Shown here: positions 1-6,472 of the stretch, in pieces
Position numbering within the stretch: position 1 is the stretch's first letter
Layout: the number at the start of each line of letters is the position of its first letter
Source: CAXYVC01 sp964292295
GTDB lineage: Bacteria > Acidobacteriota > Holophagae > Holophagales > Holophagaceae
Reading direction: 5' to 3'
NCBI GenBank assembly: GCA_964292295.1
Contig: CAXYVC010000069.1
Coordinates: 1-13,916 of the forward strand
DNA: 13,916 bases
The notes under the pieces: generated by a model
What the model was told of the DNA's origin: nothing
The model's input: the letters and a program-made list of their open reading frames with translations, nothing else
The model's database searches: none
Program-made: the position numbers and the translations under genes

Positions 1-140
1 AATTAGAGATATGATACTTCCAGGTCTAACTGATTATTCAAAAATTGAAATCAATTGTGAATAAAACTGGTGGTAACAGGTCGGTATATGTCATTGCCTC
101 TCCGTACCGCGAGAATCTTCTGGCTAAAGGGGACTGCTAA
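1..140. other. AT-rich flank of foreign or remnant character
   Basis: These bases are AT-rich, while everything after about position 145 is extremely GC-rich, so two kinds of DNA meet here. Two short plus-strand frames run through it. One is open from the window edge to a TAA at 62-64 and contains the peptide MILPGLTDYSKIEINCE. The other is open from 30 to a TAA at 138-140 and ends SVYVIASPYRENLLAKGDC. The first contains a PGLTDY string that resembles the PGITDYASI motif of some bacterial sugar transferases; that resemblance is weak and from memory. Either frame could be the 3' tail of a gene beginning outside the window, or the pair could be one frameshifted remnant. I see no transposase, tRNA or clear terminal repeat. 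Confidence 0.45.
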
Positions 141-274
141 GTGGTCGGCGGTACGGCCCGGCCCCCGGCCCCCCCGCGGCCGGGGCCCCCCTGGACGGCG
201 CCGCCCTCGCGCCGGAGGACCTGGGGCCGGACCCGGCCACCTGGCGCGCCCGCCTCGCCCAGGCCCAGGAACGC

Positions 275-2305
275 ATGCCGGGCAGGCCCTGGATCCTGTG
301 GCCCGGCAGCGACCCCGGCCCCCTCGCGGGCGTGCTGCTGGGGGATGGCGGGCGGCTGGTGGCCCCCGCGGGAGGCCCCCTCGCGGCCCTGGCCCAGGCC
401 CTCCCCCCCGGCTTCGCGGAGGTGGAGGGCGGCCAGGGCGACCTGGGCTTCCGCGACGCCGATGGCCGACGCCTGCGCTGGCGCTTCGAGGCGGGTGCCT
501 GGCGCCCCGCTCCGCTGCCGAAGGAACGCACCGAGGTGGCCGTCACGGCGAAGGCCGCCTACGACGTGCAGGGCCTCCTGGCCCGCATGCGCGCCACCCA
601 GCTCAGGGACCGCGCGGCCCTGCACAGCCTGGAGGCGCAGCTCGACGTGGACCTGCACATCCAGGGGCGCCAGGGGCCCGGGGTGGACCTGGGCTTCCGC
701 TTCCGGAGCTTCGAACGGAACGGCGAGCCCGAGGAACTGCTCCAGCAGGAGGTGCGCTTCAACGGCGTGCGCGCCAAGCTCGCGGAAGGGCTGCAGCTCC
801 CCCTCGTGGAGGCCCGCGCGGGCATCGCCGTTCCCGTGGCCCTGGGCCTCACGGAGCGCTACCGCTACACGGACGGAGGCCCCGGCCAGGCAGGAACCCG
901 GCTCCTGCGCTTCGCGCCCGTGGACGCCGACCCGCTGCTGTACGAGGGCGAGCTGACGGTGGACGAGGCCAGCGGCCGCGTCCTGCGAGAGACCAGTTTC
1001 CGAAGCGGCCTGCCAGGAACCGTGAAGAGCGAGCGCCGCGTGCTGCGCTACGGCGAGGTGGGCCCGGGGCTCTGGCACGTGGTGGAGGTGCGTGCCCACG
1101 AGCGCTGGGTCACGGCCTCCGGGGTGACCCAGGTGCAGCGCGATTTCACGTACACCGCCTTCCGCCCCAACGCGCCGGATTTCGAGGCCGCGCGGGAGCG
1201 GGCCCGCGGCTCCCGCGCCACGATGCTGCGCCAGACGCCGGAGGGCGTGCGGTACCTGGCGCGGCAGAAGGACGGCAGCCGCGCGGTGGAGACGCGCCTG
1301 AAGAGCTCCGGGCGCGGCATCGGGGGCGTGCTCGTGGTGGACCCGAGCGCTTCCATCCCCGTCTTCCCCGCCGCGGGCCTCGCCTACTTCGACAGCAACG
1401 CCTTCGACAAGGGCGTGCAGGTCTCCGCCCTCACCGCGGTGGTCTTCACCCAGGCCAGCCTCGCGGCGCCGCGCGCCCTGGGCGCCCTGGACCTGGGGAT
1501 GCGCACGCGCATGCTCCTGCTCCCCGTCGACGAGCGCCCCATCCGGAACGGCCGCCTGGCGGACCGGGAGGCCGTGGCGCGCCAGGAGGGCGCCCTGGCC
1601 GCGAGCCTGGGCGGCGACCTGGGTGCCGGATTCCGCGCGGAACTGGAGGGAGAGGCCACCTACACGCGCTTCTCCACGGCCCGCGACAAGGACCTGCGCA
1701 CGCCGGGCTTCGCGCTGCCCCCCTCGGGCGCCGCGCTCTTCCTGCAGGCCTCCCTGGGATGGCAGGGCCGCGGCCTGCGCCTGGACGCCTTCGGGGGCCG
1801 GGGACGGCGCCCGGACGGCGCCTACGGCAGCTCCGCCACGCCCCAGGCCATCCCCGACGAGGGACGCTTCTCTGCCTGGGGCGGCGCCGCGGGCTACGAC
1901 CTGGAGCTGGGCCGCGGTTTCTGGCTGCGCGCGGGCCTCGGCTTCGAGGCGGGCGGCGGCTTCGACCGCTTCAAGGCCCTCGAGGTCGGCGGCCTGGGCG
2001 GCGCCGCGCGGGTGCCGGGCATCCGCAGCAACGCCATCGCCGCGGACCGCCTGAGTTACGGCGAACTCAGCTGCGTGGTGCCCACGGGCCCCCGCCTGCG
2101 CCTCACCGCGCGCCTGGACCACGCCCGTGCCCGGAGCCTGGACGACCGGAAGACCTACGGGTTCACGGGGCTCGGCCTCGCAGGCGACCTGCCGGGCTTC
2201 TGGTGCTTCACCACCGTGCGCGTGGACCTGGGCGTGGGACTCCAGAGCGACCTGCCGGGCCTGCGCCAGGTAAACGGGTGGGTCGCCCTGCTGCGCGTGT
2301 TCTGA
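275..2305 (+). CDS. Outer-membrane-type beta-barrel protein with N-terminal periplasmic domain, 5' end probably lost
   Basis: From the first ATG the protein has 676 residues and I do not recognise a named family. Residues about 85-300 alternate short strands (for example LYEGELTVDEASGRVLRE near 222-239), as in LolA-like or other beta-rich periplasmic domains. Residues about 365-676 show the amphipathic strand pattern, many Gly and aromatic residues and a terminal Phe expected of an outer-membrane barrel. The reading frame with coding-type G/C third positions continues upstream of 275 to about 150, but it holds no ATG, GTG or TTG before a TAA at 125-127, and no hydrophobic signal peptide. The real start therefore seems to have been replaced by the AT-rich flank. 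It may be a truncated, non-exported remnant or an assembly join. It is the only plus-strand gene here. Outer-membrane placement is inference. Confidence 0.7.
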   Translation: MPGRPWILWPGSDPGPLAGVLLGDGGRLVAPAGGPLAALAQALPPGFAEVEGGQGDLGFRDADGRRLRWRFEAGAWRPAPLPKERTEVAVTAKAAYDVQGLLARMRATQLRDRAALHSLEAQLDVDLHIQGRQGPGVDLGFRFRSFERNGEPEELLQQEVRFNGVRAKLAEGLQLPLVEARAGIAVPVALGLTERYRYTDGGPGQAGTRLLRFAPVDADPLLYEGELTVDEASGRVLRETSFRSGLPGTVKSERRVLRYGEVGPGLWHVVEVRAHERWVTASGVTQVQRDFTYTAFRPNAPDFEAARERARGSRATMLRQTPEGVRYLARQKDGSRAVETRLKSSGRGIGGVLVVDPSASIPVFPAAGLAYFDSNAFDKGVQVSALTAVVFTQASLAAPRALGALDLGMRTRMLLLPVDERPIRNGRLADREAVARQEGALAASLGGDLGAGFRAELEGEATYTRFSTARDKDLRTPGFALPPSGAALFLQASLGWQGRGLRLDAFGGRGRRPDGAYGSSATPQAIPDEGRFSAWGGAAGYDLELGRGFWLRAGLGFEAGGGFDRFKALEVGGLGGAARVPGIRSNAIAADRLSYGELSCVVPTGPRLRLTARLDHARARSLDDRKTYGFTGLGLAGDLPGFWCFTTVRVDLGVGLQSDLPGLRQVNGWVALLRVF

Positions 2306-2310
2306 CGAAG

Positions 2311-2337
2311 AAGGGCCCCCGGAGAACGGGGGCCCTT
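2311..2337. terminator. Hairpin terminator between convergent genes
   Basis: An 11-bp stem (arms 2311-2321 and 2327-2337, AAGGGCCCCCG with its complement) closes a 5-base GAGAA loop six bases after the plus-strand stop. On the plus strand it ends in TTT, which suits an intrinsic terminator for the barrel gene. It also lies 19 bases beyond the gdhA stop on the other strand, so it could serve both directions. The T-tract is short. Confidence 0.7.
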
Positions 2338-2356
2338 TCCAGCAGCAGGCGGGATC

Positions 2357-3619
2357 CTAGGCGTAGAAGCCGCGGTACTGCATGGCCTGGGCCACGCGCT
2401 CCAGGGCCACGAGGTAGGCGCCGATGCGGGGGTTCGTCTTGTACTTGTCCGTGGCGGCGAAGACCGCCTGGAAGGCGTGGGTCATGTATTCCACCAGGCG
2501 CTCGTTCACCTCGCGCTCGCGCCAGTAGAAGCCCGCACGGTTCTGCACCCATTCGAAGTAGCTCGCGGTCACGCCGCCGGCGTTCGCCAGGATGTCCGGC
2601 ACCACCAGCACGCCGTTGGCGAGCAGGATGGGGTCGGCCTCGGGGCTCGTGGGACCGTTGGCGCCCTCCACGACCACCTTGGCGCGCACCTTCGGGGCGA
2701 TGGCCTCGGTGATCACGTTGTCCGTCGCCGCGGGCACCAGGACGTCCACGGGAAGGGTGAGCAGCTCGGCGGGATCCATGGGCTCCGCGCCCTTGAAGCC
2801 GGCGATGGTCTTGTGCTCGGCCACGTGCTTCAGCAGCGCGTGCACGTCAATGCCGCGGTCGTTGCGCAGGGTGGCGCGCTGGTCGCCCACGGCCACCATG
2901 CGGGCGCCGGCCTCGTGCAGCAGGCGCGCACTCTGGCTGCCCACGTTGCCGAAGCCCTGCACCGCCAGCGAGGCGCCGGCCAGCGGCTTGCCCAGGCGCT
3001 GCATGGCCTCCCGGGCGCTGATAAGCACGCCGCGGCCGGTGGCCTCCACGCGCCCCATGCTGCCGCCCAGGGCGATGGGCTTGCCCGTGACCACGCCGTG
3101 GGCCGTCATGCGGGCGTGCATGGAGTAGGTGTCCATCATCCAGGCCATGGTCTGGCTGTTGGTGCCCATGTCGATGCCCGGCACGTCCCGGTCGGGGCCG
3201 ATCACGTCCATGATCTCCGCGGTGTAGCGCCGCACCAGGCGCTCCAGCTCGTTCATGCTCATGGTGGAGGGGTCGCAGACGATGCCGCCCTTCGCGCCGC
3301 CGAAGGGCACGTCCACCACGGCGCACTTCCAGGTGTTCCAGGCGGCGCCGGCCTTCATCTCGTCCAGCGTGACGCCCAGGTCCATGCGGATGCCGCCCTT
3401 CGCGGGGCCGCGGGCCACGTTGTGCTGCACGCGGTAGCCCGTGAAGATCTCCCAGCGGCCGTCATCCATGTGCACGGGCAGGCTCACGGCGATGGAGCGG
3501 ATGGGGGTGACGAAGACCTTGAAGAGGGCGTCCTCCAGGCCGTAGAGCTCCGCGGCGGTGCGCAGGCGCGACACCATGGACTCGAAGGCGCTGTGGGGCT
3601 GGGATGGGGAAAGGGACAT
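2357..3619 (-). CDS. gdhA: Glutamate dehydrogenase (Glu/Leu/Phe/Val dehydrogenase family)
   Basis: This 420-residue cytoplasmic enzyme interconverts glutamate with 2-oxoglutarate and ammonia using NAD(P). The length fits the small hexameric class. The substrate domain has KGGIR (74-78) and WKCAVVDVPFGGAKGGI (97-113), where K110 in the PFGGAKGG signature is the expected catalytic lysine. The Rossmann domain has QGFGNVGS (221-228), and an aspartate at 246 follows the next strand. That can favour NAD, but cofactor choice cannot be settled here. The C-terminal part has DILANAGGVTASYFEW (342-357). ATG 3619 follows a GGAG about ten bases upstream. It lies 18 bp behind rsfS and is probably the last gene of the rplU-obgE operon. 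GudB/RocG-type enzymes are close relatives. The family is secure; the symbol is by convention. Confidence 0.95.
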   Translation of the reverse strand: MSLSPSQPHSAFESMVSRLRTAAELYGLEDALFKVFVTPIRSIAVSLPVHMDDGRWEIFTGYRVQHNVARGPAKGGIRMDLGVTLDEMKAGAAWNTWKCAVVDVPFGGAKGGIVCDPSTMSMNELERLVRRYTAEIMDVIGPDRDVPGIDMGTNSQTMAWMMDTYSMHARMTAHGVVTGKPIALGGSMGRVEATGRGVLISAREAMQRLGKPLAGASLAVQGFGNVGSQSARLLHEAGARMVAVGDQRATLRNDRGIDVHALLKHVAEHKTIAGFKGAEPMDPAELLTLPVDVLVPAATDNVITEAIAPKVRAKVVVEGANGPTSPEADPILLANGVLVVPDILANAGGVTASYFEWVQNRAGFYWREREVNERLVEYMTHAFQAVFAATDKYKTNPRIGAYLVALERVAQAMQYRGFYA

Positions 3620-3637
3620 GACGGGAGCTCCGGGTGG

Positions 3638-4009
3638 CTAGGACTGGGCGGCGGGGTGCGGCGGCTCGGGGGGAAGCTCCAGCTCGCGCCCCTGGTTCCA
3701 CAGGCCCTCGAGGTTGTAGTGGCGCCGGGTCTCCTCGTCCATGACGTGGACGATCAGGTCGCCGTAGTCCAGGAGGATCCAGGCGCCGGCCTGGTCGCCC
3801 TCGCTGCTCAGGGGCCGATGCCCCTGGAGGCGCAGCGTGTCCTCGACCGCCTCCGCGATGGCGCGGTTCTGCCGGTCCGAGCCTCCGCTCATGAAGGCGA
3901 AGGTGTCCGTGAAGCTTGCGATGCCGCTCACGTCGATGAGTCGGATCCGGAAGGCCTTCTTCCCGCGGGCGGCTTCCACCACACCCGCCAGCCGTGCATC
4001 TAGGGTCAT
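3638..4009 (-). CDS. rsfS: Ribosome silencing factor RsfS
   Basis: The 123-residue protein belongs to the RsfS/Iojap family. These proteins bind ribosomal protein L14 and block subunit joining, which slows translation when nutrients are short. Family marks are SFTDTFAFMSGGSDRQNRAI (32-51) and the core strand AWILLDYGDLIVHVM (76-90), followed by RRHYNLEGLW (95-104). The Pro-rich tail after residue 112 is outside the conserved core. ATG 4009 overlaps the nadD stop by 4 bp (ATGA at 4006-4009), so the two are probably translationally coupled. The nadD-rsfS pairing is very common in bacteria. It sits downstream of rplU, rpmA and obgE, consistent with ribosome-linked control. Confidence 0.96.
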   Translation of the reverse strand: MTLDARLAGVVEAARGKKAFRIRLIDVSGIASFTDTFAFMSGGSDRQNRAIAEAVEDTLRLQGHRPLSSEGDQAGAWILLDYGDLIVHVMDEETRRHYNLEGLWNQGRELELPPEPPHPAAQS

Positions 4010-4659
4010 TCGTGCTCCTGCTCCATGTACCGACGGTACAGTTTTTCTCGTTCGATGGCAGCCCGGACTTGAGGATCCAGCCCCTGCGGGGTCTCCCCCC
4101 GGGCCAGGGCCGCCCGGAGATGCCGGCTGGCCGCGTCCAGCCCCGTGGAGGGCAGCCGCAGCACTTCTCCCGGCGCACCGCTCCAGCGGTTCCGGAGGCG
4201 GGCGGCCAGCTCCGGGGGCATGTCTTCTTCGGGGAAGCCCGGCCGGGGGGCCACCGCGAGGGAGGCCAGCTCCAGGATGCGCGCCGCCCGCCGCCAGGTC
4301 GGGAAGGCGGCCATCTGGTCGCCACCCAGCACCAGGACCCAGGCGCTGTCGGGCTCCCGCGCGGCAAGCGCCTCCAGGGTGTCCACGGTGTAGCTGGTGC
4401 CCCCGCGCCGCAGCTCGCAGGGTTCGATACGGAAGCGCCTGCGAAGGCCCTCCCCCGCCGCGCCGAGGAAGGCTTCGAGCAGGCGCAGGCGCGCCTCGCC
4501 GGAGGCGCCGTCCTCTGCGGCCTTGTGGGGGCTCACGGCCGTGGGCACGAGGCGGAGCTCGTCCAGGTCCAGCGCCTCCAGGGCAAGCTCCGCGAGGCGG
4601 AGGTGCCCCGCGTGGGGAGGATCGAAGCGCCCCCCGAGCAGCCCCACCCGCCGCGTCAT
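4006..4659 (-). CDS. nadD: Nicotinate-nucleotide adenylyltransferase NadD
   Basis: This 217-residue enzyme transfers AMP from ATP to nicotinate mononucleotide, the step before NAD synthetase. The nucleotidyltransferase signature GGRFDPPHAGHL (9-20) carries the GxFDPxHxGH motif. VSPHK (42-46), TSYTVDTLEAL (88-98) and LGGDQMAAFPTW (111-122) match the substrate-binding strings of the family. The usual C-terminal ISSTxIR motif is altered: the aligned stretch reads AASRHLR (176-182), followed by the normal GLDPQVRAAIEREKLY ending. ATG 4659 is chosen because the protein then begins right before the GGRFDPPH strand, and the codon overlaps the obgE stop by 4 bp (ATGA, 4656-4659). A longer reading frame upstream runs antiphase through obgE and is not real. 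Confidence 0.95.
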   Translation of the reverse strand: MTRRVGLLGGRFDPPHAGHLRLAELALEALDLDELRLVPTAVSPHKAAEDGASGEARLRLLEAFLGAAGEGLRRRFRIEPCELRRGGTSYTVDTLEALAAREPDSAWVLVLGGDQMAAFPTWRRAARILELASLAVAPRPGFPEEDMPPELAARLRNRWSGAPGEVLRLPSTGLDAASRHLRAALARGETPQGLDPQVRAAIEREKLYRRYMEQEHE

Positions 4660-5675
4660 GGCCTTGGGGCCTCCAGGAGCACGCGCCCGAGCTGCAGGAC
4701 CAGGTCCCTCAGGCCCTGGCCGGTGACGCCGGAGATGAGGATGGGCTCCTGCCCGCGGTCCCGGCAGAGGGCCTCGAAGCGCGCCAGGCGGGCCTCGTCC
4801 TGGAGGGCGTCCGCCTTCGTTCCCACCAGCCAGCGGGGCTTGGCGAAAAGGACGGGGGAGAAGGCCTTCAGCTCCCCCTCGATGACCGTCACGGCCTGCT
4901 CCGGCTCCTGCACGGGGTCCGCCAGGTCCACCAGGTGCAGCAGCATCCGCGTGCGTTCCACGTGGCGCAGGAACTGGATGCCCAGACCGGCCCCCCCGGC
5001 GGCTCCCTCGATGAGGCCTGGGATGTCGGCGATCACGAAGGCGTCCCGGCCGTCGGCACCGAAGTCCTCCAGCCCCACCACGCCGAGCTGGGGCTCCAGG
5101 GTGGTGAAGGGATAGTCGGCGATCTTGGGCCGGGCGGCGCTCACGCGGCTCACCAGCGTGCTCTTGCCCGCGTTGGGGAAGCCCACGAGTCCCACGTCCG
5201 CAATGAGCTTCAGCTCCAGCTCCAGCTCGCGGATCTCGCCCTCCTCGCCGGGCTGGGCGTGGCGGGGCGTGCGGTTGGTGCTGCTCTTGAAGGCGTTGTT
5301 GCCGAGGCCGCCCCGGCCTCCCCGGGCCACGCAGACCCGCTGGCCGTCCTCCAGCAGCTCCGCGAGCACCTCGCCACTGGGCGCATCCTTCACCAGGGTG
5401 CCCAGGGGCACCTCCAGCACCACGTCCTCGCCGGCGCGCCCGTCCTTCAGGCCGCTCTCGCCCTGCATGCCCCGGCCCGCGGCGAACTCGCGCTTGTGCC
5501 GGTAGGGGTTCAGCGTGTTGAGCACCCGCGTGGCGTGAAGGAAGACGGAGCCGCCGGCCCCGCCATTGCCGCCGTCGGGGCCGCCCTTGACGGTCTGCTT
5601 GTCGCGCCGGAAGGTCGACGCGCCGGGCCCGCCATGGCCGGCTTCCACGTGCAGCGTGAGGTGATCCAGGAACAT
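4656..5675 (-). CDS. obgE: GTPase Obg, ribosome assembly factor
   Basis: ObgE/CgtA is a slow GTPase that acts in large-subunit maturation and stress signalling. The 339 residues hold the glycine-rich Obg domain (1-158, with GGPDGGNGGAGGSVFL at 31-46) and the G domain. Visible motifs are G1 GFPNAGKST (165-173), the switch YPFTTLEP (188-195), G3 DIPGLIEGA (217-225) and G5-like SGVTGQG (315-321). G4, usually NKxD, reads TKAD (286-289); Thr at this place also occurs in some other GTPases. No extra C-terminal domain follows, which is normal outside Firmicutes. ATG 5675 gives the standard MFLDH start; the nearest GAGG lies over ten bases upstream, so initiation may be weak. It is 78 bp behind rpmA and overlaps nadD. 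Confidence 0.96.
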   Translation of the reverse strand: MFLDHLTLHVEAGHGGPGASTFRRDKQTVKGGPDGGNGGAGGSVFLHATRVLNTLNPYRHKREFAAGRGMQGESGLKDGRAGEDVVLEVPLGTLVKDAPSGEVLAELLEDGQRVCVARGGRGGLGNNAFKSSTNRTPRHAQPGEEGEIRELELELKLIADVGLVGFPNAGKSTLVSRVSAARPKIADYPFTTLEPQLGVVGLEDFGADGRDAFVIADIPGLIEGAAGGAGLGIQFLRHVERTRMLLHLVDLADPVQEPEQAVTVIEGELKAFSPVLFAKPRWLVGTKADALQDEARLARFEALCRDRGQEPILISGVTGQGLRDLVLQLGRVLLEAPRP

Positions 5676-5704
5676 GGGAGGGGGGCCCTCGCGTCAAAAG
5701 GCGG

Positions 5705-5734
5705 GCGCGCGCTGGCCCAGACGGCTGCGCGCGC
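5705..5734 (-). promoter_or_regulatory. GC hairpin between rpmA and obgE
   Basis: Two 8-base GCGCGCGC arms (5705-5712 and 5727-5734) face each other across a 14-base loop in the 78-bp rpmA-obgE gap. No T-run follows, so it is not a clear terminator. It could stabilise the upstream ribosomal-protein message or set the obgE level by RNA processing. In DNA this GC-rich such a repeat may also be chance. Confidence 0.3.
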
Positions 5735-5753
5735 TCGCAGGAGTGGTGCGGGA

Positions 5754-6014
5754 TCAGGCCTCGACGGGATCCACGTGGACAAAGCGGCCGTGCTGGCCCT
5801 TGTCCTGGAAGCGCACCTTGCCCGCCACGGTGGCGAACAGGGTGTGGTCCGTGCCCATGCCCACGTTCACGCCCGCATGGAAGCGGGTGCCGCGCTGGCG
5901 GACGATGATGGAGCCCGCGGTGACCAGCTGGCCGCCGAAAGCCTTGGTGCCGAGACGCTTGGACTGGGAATCGCGGCCGTTCCGGCTGGAACCGACGCCC
6001 TTCTTATGAGCCAT
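5754..6014 (-). CDS. rpmA: Large-subunit ribosomal protein bL27
   Basis: The 86-residue protein starts MAHKKGVGSSRNGRDSQSKR, which is the classic bL27 beginning; its flexible N-terminus reaches the peptidyl-transferase centre. The later strings GSIIVRQRGTRFHAG (34-48) and GMGTDHTLFA (52-61) are typical of the family. It begins directly with MAHKKG and lacks the cleavable leader seen in Firmicutes. ATG 6014 has an AGAGAGG ribosome-binding site about eight bases upstream. It follows rplU by 34 bp, the usual rplU-rpmA-obgE order. Confidence 0.98.
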   Translation of the reverse strand: MAHKKGVGSSRNGRDSQSKRLGTKAFGGQLVTAGSIIVRQRGTRFHAGVNVGMGTDHTLFATVAGKVRFQDKGQHGRFVHVDPVEA

Positions 6015-6048
6015 GACAGAACCTCTCTCGCGTTCGGGTTATCGGGAA

Positions 6049-6360
6049 TCAGGCCTTGATGCCCTTGATGCGGACCTCGGTGTACCCCTGGCGGTGGCCC
6101 TGGGTGCGCTGGTAGGTGGTGGTCCGCTTCTTCTTGAAGATCGTCACCTTCTTGGCGCGATCGTGGCAGATGACCTCGGCCTCGACCGTAGCGCCGGCCA
6201 CGGTGGGCTGGCCCACCTTCACGTCGCCCTCGCGGTCGACGAGCAGGACGCGGTCGAAGACCACCTGCTGCTTGGGCTCCTTTTCCAGGAGCTCGACACG
6301 GACGATATCGCCCTCGGACACGCGGTACTGCTTCCCGCCGGTCTGGATCACTGCGTACAT
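6049..6360 (-). CDS. rplU: Large-subunit ribosomal protein bL21
   Basis: This 103-residue protein carries the bL21 signature: MYAVIQTGGKQYRVSEGD at the start and the basic segment KKVTIFKKKRTTTYQRTQGH near residues 70-89, then GYTEVRIKGI at the end. bL21 binds 23S rRNA early in large-subunit assembly. Length and ends match the family. ATG 6360 is preceded by GCGAGGAAGCC, with GAGG at suitable spacing. It is the first gene of the rplU-rpmA-obgE-nadD-rsfS-gdhA series, after a 112-bp gap that should hold the operon's promoter. Confidence 0.98.
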   Translation of the reverse strand: MYAVIQTGGKQYRVSEGDIVRVELLEKEPKQQVVFDRVLLVDREGDVKVGQPTVAGATVEAEVICHDRAKKVTIFKKKRTTTYQRTQGHRQGYTEVRIKGIKA

Positions 6361-6404
6361 GGCTTCCTCGCTGGGGAGGCCTGGGCGGCGCCGGCATCAG
6401 CGCA

Positions 6405-6419
6405 CTTGGGGAGCCCAAG
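6405..6419 (-). promoter_or_regulatory. Small palindrome in the rplU leader
   Basis: CTTGGG and CCCAAG are separated by three bases, 45 bases before the rplU start, in the 112-bp gap at 6361-6472. It may be a leader hairpin or an operator half; bL21 leaders that bind the protein are known in other phyla. No convincing -35/-10 pair could be picked in this gap. The best is TTGCAG with a 17-base spacer to CATCCT, which is weak. Confidence 0.2.
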
Positions 6420-6472
6420 ACAAGGCCTTCCAGGATGCCACCCCATCCCTTGTGCTGCAAGCCAAAAACGCC

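Noticed and set aside
70..2712. 880-codon plus-strand open frame and a 661-codon minus-strand frame (137-2122) over the barrel gene
   Set aside because: Both are Arg/Gly/Pro/Ala-rich or low-complexity translations typical of antiphase frames in very GC-rich DNA; the frame 275-2305 has the expected codon bias and barrel pattern.
2477..6059. Plus-strand frames of 508 and 740 codons opposite gdhA through rpmA
   Set aside because: They are shadows of strongly identified minus-strand genes, with His/Val/Gly-rich nonsense composition.
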